From: JAHBNG01 sp039028975
GTDB lineage: Bacteria > Chloroflexota > Anaerolineae > Caldilineales > Caldilineaceae
Length of the DNA stretch: 64,000 bases
NCBI GenBank assembly: GCA_039028975.1
Contig: JBCCHB010000009.1
Location: 62,001-126,000, forward strand
Direction of reading: 5' to 3'
Shown: in pieces, positions 26,043 to 34,261 of the stretch
How positions within the stretch are numbered: position 1 is the stretch's first letter
Layout: every line of letters begins with the position of its first letter
Notes under the pieces: generated by a model
Databases searched by the model: none
Seen by the model: the letters and a program-made list of their open reading frames with translations, nothing else
What the model was told of the DNA's origin: nothing
Made by a program: the position numbers and the translations under genes

Positions 26043-26134
26043 GTCCGCCAAGAATAGTTTTGCTCCGACTCTTATCCAGATCGCTCTGACAAATCTCGGA
26101 AAGAGAGGACAAATTCTATCTGGGAATCCATATA
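26039..26134 (-). repeat. family-1 miniature repeat, copy G (reverse, tandem with F)
   Basis: TATAGTCCGCCA…TTTTGCTCCGACTCTT…CTCTGACAAATCTCGGA…TCTGGGAATCCATATA follows the reverse consensus of family 1 with scattered substitutions. It ends 5 bp before the stop codon of the lipoprotein gene at 26140, so it may act as its 3' hairpin. Confidence 0.7.
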
Positions 26135-26139
26135 GACTG

Positions 26140-27099
26140 TTACCCAGCAGTGGGAAATGAAATATCAATACTAATACCGTTGGCTAGGCTCAAAAGCATG
26201 GGCATCAACCCCAGCATTGGCTCAATTCCGCTATCGGGTCCAAGCATTACAGGCAGCAGGCTAAGGAAGTTGTTGAACTCCTGCTGATCATTCCAGTTGA
26301 TAAAGGGAATTTCCTCACCATTAACCTTGATGGCCAATCCATTACTCAATATAGTGATACTGGCTGTCTCGATACCCATGTCCATAATGCTGGCAATCGT
26401 ATCTGGCGGCATTTGCATCTGTGCCCAAGGAACGGCAAAGAGAACAAATGGGACGTTGCCAGTTACCAAGGACCCATCTTCACTGTAAACAATGGTCATG
26501 GGGTTTACTGGAGTCGAGCGTACTTGGCTCAAAATGCCTTCTGCTTTGGCAACATCCAAAAGGGTATCATTGGTGATGTCCGTAGAAATTTCCTGGCCAG
26601 AACTTGGCATCTTCAGCGTCAACCCTAGACCAATGTCAGGGAGAAGTGGAAGGAGTGGAGCAATAGGGCCAGCATCTTCGGCAACCATTTCAAGCACATT
26701 GCCCAGACCCGCTCGGGCATCATCGTCCCAAACTAGGCTCGGCAGAGGCTTGCTGTTCTGGTAGAAGCGTATACCACCTGGCTGGTTGTCAATCTGAATG
26801 TGCTGAATCCCATTATTGACCATGGCACTAACTGTTTCAGCTTCAAACGACAAGGAAGATAGATCGGAACCGAGCAATTCACCCAGTTCCGAGACGGGCA
26901 TATTTAACAGGCTGGCTTCACCACTCTCATCATATTCGACAATGATGGAGGGCAAATTGATAAATAGGGAGCCACCGCTGCTCGCCGCATCACCACCAGC
27001 TCGTGGTGCGCAACCTGTAAAGACGAGGGCTGCAACCAGCGGTAACACAACCGATAACAAGGTGCGTCTTTGTGGTCTCTTTATAGCAGGAGGGTTCAT
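26140..27099 (-). CDS. hypothetical lipoprotein
   Basis: A 319-aa protein with an Arg-rich N-terminus, a hydrophobic stretch and a lipobox VFTGC at about residue 30, followed by a Gly/Ala/Ser linker. The mature part is hydrophobic and regular, with Leu/Pro/Met-rich pieces (IAPLLPLLPDIGLGLTLKMP, MLGLMPMLLSLANGISIDI) and repeated strand-like segments such as QHIQIDNQPGGIRFYQNSKP. No catalytic motif or known domain is evident. GAAGGAAA upstream of the ATG and the 13-bp palindrome CTCTAA-T-TTAGAG at 27114-27126 lie in its leader. Confidence 0.7.
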   Translation of the reverse strand: MNPPAIKRPQRRTLLSVVLPLVAALVFTGCAPRAGGDAASSGGSLFINLPSIIVEYDESGEASLLNMPVSELGELLGSDLSSLSFEAETVSAMVNNGIQHIQIDNQPGGIRFYQNSKPLPSLVWDDDARAGLGNVLEMVAEDAGPIAPLLPLLPDIGLGLTLKMPSSGQEISTDITNDTLLDVAKAEGILSQVRSTPVNPMTIVYSEDGSLVTGNVPFVLFAVPWAQMQMPPDTIASIMDMGIETASITILSNGLAIKVNGEEIPFINWNDQQEFNNFLSLLPVMLGPDSGIEPMLGLMPMLLSLANGISIDISFPTAG

Positions 27100-27269
27100 G
27101 ATAGCATTTCCTTCTCTAATTTAGAGTCTATTGATTGAGTGTAAGTCGAGGTAGTTGATAGTTTACCTTGAATCGAACAAAATTGCCAAAGAGAGGGGGG
27201 AGTGGATGGTGGGTGAAGTATGGTGGAGAGCGGATACGGCATTCCCTCTCTCCTCTCTCCTGCCTCTAA

Positions 27270-28568
27270 TCAACCCGCCAGCAATAACTCCTCTGGATCT
27301 TCCATGAGCGTTTTGAGCTTGACCAAGAACTGAACGGCTTCGCGTCCGTCAACGATGCGATGATCATAGCTGAGGGCTACATACATCATGGGGCGAATGG
27401 CAATCTCTTTACCACCTTCTTCAGTTGCGACGACAACTGGACGCTCCTCTATTTTGTGGAGCCCAAGGATTCCGACTTGGGGTGGATTCAGAATCGGTGT
27501 GCTGAGCATGGAGCCAAATACGCCCCCATTGGTAATGGTAAAGGTTCCTCCCATTAGGTCCTCAATCGAAAGGTTTCCTCCTTGGGATTTTTGCACAAAG
27601 TGCTTGACGCTTTGCTCAATTTCTGCAAAGTTCATTCTGTCTGCATTGCGGAGCACAGGCACCACCAGACCCTCTTCGGCCCCGACTGCAATACCAATAT
27701 CATAGTAATGCTTGAGCACAATGTCTGTCTCTTGAATTTCAGCATTTAGTTGGGGAAACGCTTTTAGCGCACCCACAGTGGCTTTGACAAAGAAAGATGT
27801 GAAGCCCAAATTGACCCCATTCTGCTCGGTAAATTGAGCCTTACGACGTTTTCTTACATTCATCACCGCGCTCATGTCAAGCTCGTTAAAGGTGGTAAGC
27901 ATAGCCGCAGTCTGTTGAGCATGGACCAGCCGTTCGGCAATGGTACGCCGCCTACGCGACATGCGAATGCGCTCTTCACCCCTCGAATTACCACTGACTA
28001 AAGAAACCATAGGCGCAGCATGTGTCTGTCGGGGCTCCTGCTTCGTATCGGTCGCCGCCACCGCTTTGCGAGCCTGCTGGCCCTCTGCATTCCCTTGGCT
28101 TTGGCTCTCCAAATAATCTGCTACATCCTCCTTGGTAATTCTGCCACCTGGCCCACTGCCACTCACCTCTTCCAGATTCACCTGCTGATCGGTCGCCATC
28201 CGTTTTGCAACAGGTGTAACTTCGACTTCTTCATAGCTGGCTGGTTTGTCATCAGTGGATGGGGAAGATGGCGTTTTCTGGGACGGCTTTGGTTTACTCA
28301 CACTTTGGCTGGCGGGGGGACTGCCGTTTGCGGCCTCATCCACCAGACCTAATACATCACCAATCTGCACATCCTCACCTTCATGACGTTCGATTTTGGC
28401 CAGAGTACCTGCTTTTTCTGCAGAGACCTCTAGATCGACTTTATCTGTCTCCAGTTCAACCACTGCTTCACCTGCAGCAACAACGTCTCCTTCACTTTTT
28501 AACCAGCGGGCAATTGTTGCTTCGACCACCGACTCACCCAAAGCTGGTACGACAATTTGTGTAGCCAT
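27270..28568 (-). CDS. sucB: 2-oxoglutarate dehydrogenase E2 (dihydrolipoyl succinyltransferase)
   Basis: A 432-aa E2 subunit. The lipoyl domain is at residues 1-78 with the modified lysine in ETDKVDLEV. A Ser/Pro/Lys linker precedes the E1/E3-binding domain VTPVAKRMATDQQVNLEEVSGSGPGGRITKEDV. The catalytic domain contains the active-site His in SYDHRIVDGREAVQFL. It transfers succinyl groups from lipoamide to CoA. It starts 9 bp after the sucA stop, so the two are co-expressed as the core of the TCA-cycle complex. No E3 (lpd) gene lies in the window. Confidence 0.95.
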   Translation of the reverse strand: MATQIVVPALGESVVEATIARWLKSEGDVVAAGEAVVELETDKVDLEVSAEKAGTLAKIERHEGEDVQIGDVLGLVDEAANGSPPASQSVSKPKPSQKTPSSPSTDDKPASYEEVEVTPVAKRMATDQQVNLEEVSGSGPGGRITKEDVADYLESQSQGNAEGQQARKAVAATDTKQEPRQTHAAPMVSLVSGNSRGEERIRMSRRRRTIAERLVHAQQTAAMLTTFNELDMSAVMNVRKRRKAQFTEQNGVNLGFTSFFVKATVGALKAFPQLNAEIQETDIVLKHYYDIGIAVGAEEGLVVPVLRNADRMNFAEIEQSVKHFVQKSQGGNLSIEDLMGGTFTITNGGVFGSMLSTPILNPPQVGILGLHKIEERPVVVATEEGGKEIAIRPMMYVALSYDHRIVDGREAVQFLVKLKTLMEDPEELLLAG

Positions 28569-28577
28569 GTCTTTCCT

Positions 28578-31433
28578 TTATTCTTTTCCAAACGCCTTTT
28601 GTACAATTTCGGCCTGATTTAGAGCATGCCAGCCAGCTGAACCTTCCGCCGGGTTCGCACGGCGAGGACGGCCAACATACTCAAGTCGAGCCTTTGACCC
28701 AATGATCTCTTCCAAAATGGGGCGAGCGAATTCCCAGGCGCCCATGTTCAGTGGCTCTTCCTGAACCCAGGCGACTTCTTGAATATTGGGATATTTGGCC
28801 AAAAGCTCCCCGAACTCATCTGTCGGAAATGGATAGATCTGCTCGATACGGGCGATGGCGACACTCCCTATGCTGGCCCCCTTGTCTGCAACCAAAGTCT
28901 CAGCACGCAATTCACTGCTGACCAAATCGACGTAGACTTTGCCGCTACAGAGAATCAGCCGACGAACCACTTTAGCCTCGGTCTCATTGTCGTCAATAAT
29001 GGGTTGCCAGCATCCTTCGCTCAATTCCCGCGGAGAAGAGGCTGCTAAGGGGTGGCGCAGCAGGCTTTTGGGCGTGAGCACAATAAGGGGTAATGGGTCA
29101 CTCCCGAGGAGTAGGGCTTGACGGCGGAGTAGGTGAAAGTATTGGGCTGCGGTTGTGCAATTTGCAATTCGCATGTTCGTCTCAGCCGCAGATTGGAGGA
29201 AGCGTTCTAGACGAGCGCTCGAATGATCGGGCCCTTGGCCTTCATACCCATGGGGCAATAGCAGAACTAGAGATGGTGTTTGATTCCACTTGGCTCTGCC
29301 TGAAACCAAGTACTCATCCACTACAGCCTGAGCACCGTTTATAAAGTCTCCATACTGGGCTTCCCAAATGACCAATCGGTCAGGTGCCTGAATGTTATAG
29401 CCATATTCATACCCAACGGTTGCGTTTTCTGTCAGAGGACTGTTATGCACCTCAAAGGCAGACTTGGCCTGAGGCAGATGGTGAAGCGGAACAAATTCAG
29501 CACCGTCACGTACGTCATATAGGGCAGCATGGCGGTGGCTAAAGGTTCCTCTCTTCACATCCTCACCGGTTAGACGGATGGCAGTGCCCTCTGCCAGTAT
29601 GGATGCCAATGCCAAATGCTCGGCCGTGCCCCAATCGATCCCTTTGATATCTAGTTCATCCATTGCTTTGGCACGGCGGCGCATAATTCGTTCTATCCGT
29701 GGATGGATTTGGAATCCATCAGGTAAGTTGAGGAGCGCTCGGTGCAATGCTTGCAGCTCTTCAATGGAAATCGCTGTCTTCATGCGGCTGGCGATACCGG
29801 GCGGTGGTGGCTCTACATACGGCAGAATTTGCGGTGTCTCCAGATCAAGTGTATCCCAAGTATGTTGCATCTCTGCGAGCTTGCTTTCATAGAGCAATGT
29901 CACATCACTTTCCTTGATCTCACCGGCCTCTACCCTTTGAGTGGCCCAGATACGGCGTACAGTAGGCGTGGCATCAACTCGTCCATACATCTCGGGTTGA
30001 GTAAAGCGAGGTTCATCCCCTTCATTATGACCATGTCTGCGATAGCCGATTAGGTCAATTAAAAAGTCCCTCTGGAATCGATTGCGATAGGATGCCGCCA
30101 GGCGGGCTACCTCCATACAAGCAACTGGATCGTTTGCATTGACGTGGACAATAGGAATCTTGAATCCCTTTGCTAGGTCACTCGCATAGAGCGTGCTGCG
30201 AGAATCCTGGGCGTCGGTCGTAAAGCCAACCTGGTTGTTTGTAATAATGTGAATGGTCCCACCAGTAAAGTATCCATCGAGCCGAGCCATATTCAATGTC
30301 TCTGCAACAATTCCTTGACCGGGAAATGCCGCGTCACCGTGCATGAGAATGGGTAGCGATATGTAGTGATCAAAGGTCGGTTCACCAGGACTGCCAGAAA
30401 AGGTTCCATCTGCTCGGGCCATCCCTTGGACAATGGGGTTTACAAGTTCCAAATGGCTTGGATTGGGGGCGATTCGGACAGTGACGTCAAACGTTCCAGT
30501 CCCAGGCAGAGAACGGCTGGCCCCTTCATGGTACTTCACATCCCCAGTCCAGCCTAGATCACCACGAATGGAAAGTGTTTGACGATGCACGGGATCTTTG
30601 AATTCGGTGAGTATCTGGCGGTATGATTTATTCAAAACATGGGCCAACACGTTGAGCCGACCTCGATGGGCCATGCCAAGCAGTATGGAACGTACTCCCT
30701 CTGCAGCCACATCGCCAATGATCTCATCGAGAATGGGTACCAACATATCCAAGCCTTCAATGGAAAAGCGAGTTTTTCCTGGAAAGGTGCGATTGAGAAA
30801 ATGTTCAAATACCTCAACCTGGGTCAATCGCTCCAAAAGCGCTCTCGGGTTAATGGGATCTCTTGGCGGTGCAAACCTTCGCGATTCGATGGCATGACGT
30901 AGCCACTCTCTCTCCTCTGGCACCCGCACATGAGCAAAATCGAACCCTGTAGAGCTAGAGTAGACGCGACGGAGTTCCTGAATCGCTTCCAATGAATTAC
31001 GACTACGGTCGACAATCGGGCCACCGATTAAGCTACATGGCAACTCGGCCAATTCTGCCTCATTCAACCCATGATAGGTGAGAGATAGCTCCGGATCGCC
31101 TGGTGGGGGTGTACCCAACGGATCCAATTGAGCATCTAAAAATCCATAGCGGCGGATTGCCTGTGCCAGATTGGCTACAGCCACAATTTTCTGGTGGGCA
31201 GGGTGTGGCGTAAGCGTCCCTTCAGGCACTAAAGGGGCAGCTGGCCCGCTTGAGCCATTCATTGATGGAGAGGTCGTTTCTGGTGGATGCCACTGCTTGA
31301 AAAATTCCTGCGTTTGATTGTCAACCGAATCAGGATTGGCCTGAAATTTTTCGTATAATTCTAAGATGTACCCATAGTTGGGGCCATGAAAATTCGTGTA
31401 TCCATCTGTTGACACTGTTGACACTGTTGTCAT
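28578..31433 (-). CDS. sucA: 2-oxoglutarate dehydrogenase E1 (thiamine-diphosphate dependent)
   Basis: A 951-aa full-length E1. The N-terminal NYGYILELYEKFQANPDSVD is the usual E2-binding lead. GMAHRGRLNVLAHVLNK, LMHGDAAFPGQGIVAETLNM and HVNANDPVACMEVARLA carry the thiamine-diphosphate and substrate residues. The C-terminal part contains the pyrimidine-binding half (YEYGYNIQAPDRLVIWEAQYGDFINGAQ). It decarboxylates 2-oxoglutarate and passes succinyl to E2 (sucB, next gene). It is the first gene of a two-gene unit. Confidence 0.96.
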   Translation of the reverse strand: MTTVSTVSTDGYTNFHGPNYGYILELYEKFQANPDSVDNQTQEFFKQWHPPETTSPSMNGSSGPAAPLVPEGTLTPHPAHQKIVAVANLAQAIRRYGFLDAQLDPLGTPPPGDPELSLTYHGLNEAELAELPCSLIGGPIVDRSRNSLEAIQELRRVYSSSTGFDFAHVRVPEEREWLRHAIESRRFAPPRDPINPRALLERLTQVEVFEHFLNRTFPGKTRFSIEGLDMLVPILDEIIGDVAAEGVRSILLGMAHRGRLNVLAHVLNKSYRQILTEFKDPVHRQTLSIRGDLGWTGDVKYHEGASRSLPGTGTFDVTVRIAPNPSHLELVNPIVQGMARADGTFSGSPGEPTFDHYISLPILMHGDAAFPGQGIVAETLNMARLDGYFTGGTIHIITNNQVGFTTDAQDSRSTLYASDLAKGFKIPIVHVNANDPVACMEVARLAASYRNRFQRDFLIDLIGYRRHGHNEGDEPRFTQPEMYGRVDATPTVRRIWATQRVEAGEIKESDVTLLYESKLAEMQHTWDTLDLETPQILPYVEPPPPGIASRMKTAISIEELQALHRALLNLPDGFQIHPRIERIMRRRAKAMDELDIKGIDWGTAEHLALASILAEGTAIRLTGEDVKRGTFSHRHAALYDVRDGAEFVPLHHLPQAKSAFEVHNSPLTENATVGYEYGYNIQAPDRLVIWEAQYGDFINGAQAVVDEYLVSGRAKWNQTPSLVLLLPHGYEGQGPDHSSARLERFLQSAAETNMRIANCTTAAQYFHLLRRQALLLGSDPLPLIVLTPKSLLRHPLAASSPRELSEGCWQPIIDDNETEAKVVRRLILCSGKVYVDLVSSELRAETLVADKGASIGSVAIARIEQIYPFPTDEFGELLAKYPNIQEVAWVQEEPLNMGAWEFARPILEEIIGSKARLEYVGRPRRANPAEGSAGWHALNQAEIVQKAFGKE

Positions 31434-31466
31434 TATTCTATGAATCCTATCAAGGTGGCACTGTGA

Positions 31467-31558
31467 TATAGATGGCCAGAAAAGTTCTCTGCTCTCGTTT
31501 CCAAGGTCTACAGTGTAGATTGAACAAAATTCGGGCCAAGCCTCTTCTGGCGAAGTAT
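31467..31558 (+). repeat. family-1 miniature repeat, copy C
   Basis: TATAGATGGCCAGAAAAGTTC at the left and GCCTCTTCTGGCGAAGTATA at the right; the centre is more diverged (TCTACAGTGTAGATTGAACAAAATTCGGGCC). It sits 33 bp upstream of the sucA start, inside the likely promoter region of sucAB. The rest of the ~600-bp gap (31434-32035) holds the hairpin at 31666 and no gene I can support. Confidence 0.8.
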
Positions 31559-31665
31559 ATCATTTGGACTTAAATCTACGCTACTGATTCTGAGGGTAAG
31601 TGTAAGCATTTTTTTATGGTTTGACTAATTCTATTCTGGGAGGCTTAAAGGTCAAAACCCATGGT

Positions 31666-31710
31666 GACCGAAGAATCTCACCCCCAAGGCCAGATGCAGA
31701 TTCTTCGGTC
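31666..31710. repeat. 13-bp perfect inverted repeat
   Basis: GACCGAAGAATCT (31666-31678) and AGATTCTTCGGTC (31698-31710) pair perfectly across a 19-nt loop. There is no T-run and no adjacent start codon. It lies between the 3' end of the LysM gene and sucA, both minus strand. Confidence 0.8.
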
Positions 31711-32035
31711 GGCTTGAACTCTCTTATAAGGCTTTAGGTATGAGCAGCAGAACATGATGAGAAATCTAAGTGAGGTTTGGGTGAAACAGGGCTGACACGG
31801 ACATGCCTACTCTGCTAATGGCTTTATGAGGCTGGGGGCTTGGTATTGCTTCGCACGCGTCTAACTTCCCGGTAGCTCATTTCTAAACGGGAGGCCCGGC
31901 ATGTGAAGGAGACGCGGAGAGTATCGGTTGAGTATGCGTTGCATCTGTAACCAATCAAAATGAAACAATAGCCCCTTCGATTCCAGCGCAAGCGACCATA
32001 ACTGAGCAGAGCGGCAAGGTGGTCTACCTATATTT

Positions 32036-32953
32036 TTACCCACGCGCTCTGGGCGTTGCTTGGGGTGATATAGGTGTTGGGCTAGCAGCTGGTGTATCTG
32101 TAGCTTGGGGTCGTTCGCTATCTCGGCGACGATCGGGTGCTAGAGTTGCCGTATATCCAGATGGAACGACTAGACATTCTCCAACACGAATGCGATCCGA
32201 TGTCAGGCGGTTTCGTTGCTGCACAGCGGTAATGGTTACGCCATTGGTACCAGCAATTCCATAGAGCGTGTCCCCTGGACGAACCTTGTGAACACGCTCT
32301 CCTGCTCCTGGCGAGGCTATGCAACCGCTTTCCTGACGAGTGTTGCTTGCGTCAGGGTAACTTGTGCCGGACGCGTTCGTTTCAGCAGAGATTCCGATCG
32401 ATGTTGTCACAGACTTAGTAGTAGATAGAGTATTTGTAGGGAGTTCTGATGGTGGACCTTCAATTGTGCCTACTGTGGAACTACTAGCTGATGAGTCCAT
32501 ATTGGATGCCCCGCCTACCATATTCGCAGGTGTAGGAGCTGATGTAGGATTTATCGCAGGCTGAACGACAGGCTGTGTGATGACTGGCGCCTGAGGCGAT
32601 GAAGATGCCGGGGAAGGCGTATTTTGACCAGTTATTCTTTGACTGGGGACACCTGAAGATATGATGAGGGTTTGACCAATACGTATTGTATTGATATTGC
32701 GAATGTCGTTGGTCGCTGCGATCTGCTGAATTGTTGTCCTAAATTGAAGCGCAATGGCTGATAATGTATCACCTGGTTGGACAGTGTAGAAAATTGAATC
32801 TGCCAATGATTGGGCCTTAGCCACCCCATTAGATAGACCAAATTGACTGGTACTAACTCGAAACGGATGGGATGGTTGGATACCTAGTAGATGGGCAATA
32901 ACGAGCGCACAGCAGATGACAGCAACTCTTAGTTTCTTCCTTAGGCACATCAT
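32036..32953 (-). CDS. LysM-domain secreted protein
   Basis: About 305 aa from the preferred ATG at 32953, which gives an N-terminal MMCLRKKLRVAVICCALVIAHLLG signal segment (written here in part). Earlier in-frame starts extend to 33061, next to a family-1 repeat, and are less likely. The first LysM domain is FYTVQPGDTLSAIALQFRTT…RIGQTLII. A Ser/Thr/Pro-rich linker follows, then a second LysM (HKVRPGDTLYGIAGTNGV…RIRVGECLVVP) and a Pro-rich tail. LysM domains bind peptidoglycan or chitin-like glycans, so this is probably a cell-envelope protein. No enzymatic domain is present. Confidence 0.82.
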   Translation of the reverse strand: MMCLRKKLRVAVICCALVIAHLLGIQPSHPFRVSTSQFGLSNGVAKAQSLADSIFYTVQPGDTLSAIALQFRTTIQQIAATNDIRNINTIRIGQTLIISSGVPSQRITGQNTPSPASSSPQAPVITQPVVQPAINPTSAPTPANMVGGASNMDSSASSSTVGTIEGPPSELPTNTLSTTKSVTTSIGISAETNASGTSYPDASNTRQESGCIASPGAGERVHKVRPGDTLYGIAGTNGVTITAVQQRNRLTSDRIRVGECLVVPSGYTATLAPDRRRDSERPQATDTPAASPTPISPQATPRARG

Positions 32954-33067
32954 ATGCCTTGACTCCATAGTTCTAATTTGGGTGTTGGAGGTCGAGTCCA
33001 TGTAGGCTAAAGCGGAGGAGTTATTTACTACGCCAAAAAGGAGCGCTACGCGTTGCAACATAGCGCC

Positions 33068-33174
33068 TAATATCGCCGCAAGTAAAACTTTGTCTCGGAG
33101 TTTGTCCTAATTACTCTGGAAGACTCCGATTAAGTAAGGGCATCCCTGTCTTCACGGGTATTTGGCCATCTACA
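33068..33174 (-). repeat. family-1 miniature repeat, copy H (reverse)
   Basis: TAATATCGCCGCAAGTAAAACTT…GTTTGTCC…TTACTCTGGAAGACTCCGA…TATTTGGCCATCTACA matches the reverse family-1 consensus, with a few extra bases. It lies just upstream of the LysM gene. Confidence 0.65.
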
Positions 33175-33323
33175 AGTATAAGTATACTTCTCCATTGATT
33201 ATAGCCTACTGAGTACAAGCCATCTTTCTTACCGTTCAAAGATGCTGGAACTCTGTATTGGAAATTTTCCTCAGCTCTGCCCTTTAATCGTCATTTCCTT
33301 GTCCATTTGCTTATTATGCATTA

Positions 33324-33454
33324 GTAGGTAGCCAGAAAAATTCTTGTGCTCGTACGACAAGGGCTTGTCTCCATGAAGATGAGGCGCGTCCTTTGCGGGA
33401 TTTCCCACAGTACACCGAACAAAAGTCGAAACAAAACTCCTCTGGCGGACTATA
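33324..33454 (+). repeat. family-1 miniature repeat, copy E (131 bp, enlarged)
   Basis: GTAGGTAGCCAGAAAAATTC at the left and ACTCCTCTGGCGGACTATA at the right, with GCGGGATTTCCCACAG and GTCGAAACAAAAC inside. About 37 bp more than the other copies, near 33350-33390 (GACAAGGGCTTGTC is palindromic), suggests an internal insertion. Confidence 0.7.
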
Positions 33455-33607
33455 GATGGACTATGTCAGAAAGATGATACGAAAATAGAACCCGGCAGTG
33501 CTGATGCATACAGCATTGTTGTACCTCATCTGGATCCACCTTGTAGGTAGAGAGGTACCATGCGTAAGCAAGGGCATTCAATTACACTCTCCCTTAATGT
33601 ACTAAAT

Positions 33608-33690
33608 CTATGTCAGCTCTGTTTGAAATTGGACTTGGTCACTGTGGCAGGGCTGTGGAAAACTGCGGTTTTCAGATCGACCGCAATTTA
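33608..33690 (+). repeat. family-2 miniature repeat, diverged copy
   Basis: CTATGTCAGCTCTGTTTGAAA at the left and GAAAACTGCGGTTTTCAGATCGACCGCA at the right (in two pieces) match the family-2 copy at 63513-63600. The centre differs. Confidence 0.75.
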
Positions 33691-34162
33691 AGCATATGAG
33701 TCGTACTTAGAGTCGAGTGCGAGAGCGATGACGATTATTTTAGTATTGTAGTTGATGCAAATTATCTTGAGTAGAGAATCAATTGAGGTCAGACGTCGAG
33801 GGAACTCTTCGGCAAATACCAATCGCTACTCAGCCCCTCAATTGTAATCTGATTTTCATCATTCACTCGACCATTAATTGATTACTACTAAGTAAAAGGT
33901 GAACAATCTATCTATGATTAAGTGACGTACACCGGACGTTGAAACCTAACATAGAAATCAACCGTGATACCTACGAACAATATACAATAGAATTAATTGT
34001 TTGTCTTTGAGGCAAAAGTACTGCTTTTATACGTCAATTGTCCTGCAATGGTATGAAGCATAAAATCTGCCTCTCCTTCCATTTCTGGCGAAAGGTTTAT
34101 TCGGCGTAATGCTCTATTATCTATGCATTTATTACTACATCTCGCAGCCAATCGTTTTATAG

Positions 34163-34191
34163 TTGACAATAAAAACACTCTGCTCTATACT
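34163..34191 (+). promoter_or_regulatory. strong sigma-70-like promoter
   Basis: TTGACA at 34163-34168, a 17-bp spacer and TATACT at 34186-34191: a near-consensus vegetative promoter about 70 bp upstream of the propeller-ATPase start. Confidence 0.75.
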
Positions 34192-34261
34192 TACAAAATA
34201 TTAATGCTGCTTTTTCTCTCTGTTTGGTTTGTTAGACCCAACATTAACTGCAATCACCGAA

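Larger units (their letters stand above)
33062..34261. other. 1.2-kb gene-free region rich in miniature repeats
   Basis: No coding frame here is convincing. It holds family-1 copies at 33068 and 33324, a family-2 copy at 33608, and a strong promoter at 34163. The stretches 33455-33607 and 33691-34160 show nothing I can name; they are AT-rich towards the right. It looks like a landing zone for small mobile repeats between two divergent transcription units. Confidence 0.6.

Noticed and set aside
33993..34178. 61-codon minus-strand open frame before the propeller gene
   Set aside because: AT-rich chance frame crossing the likely promoter, without motif or ribosome-binding site.
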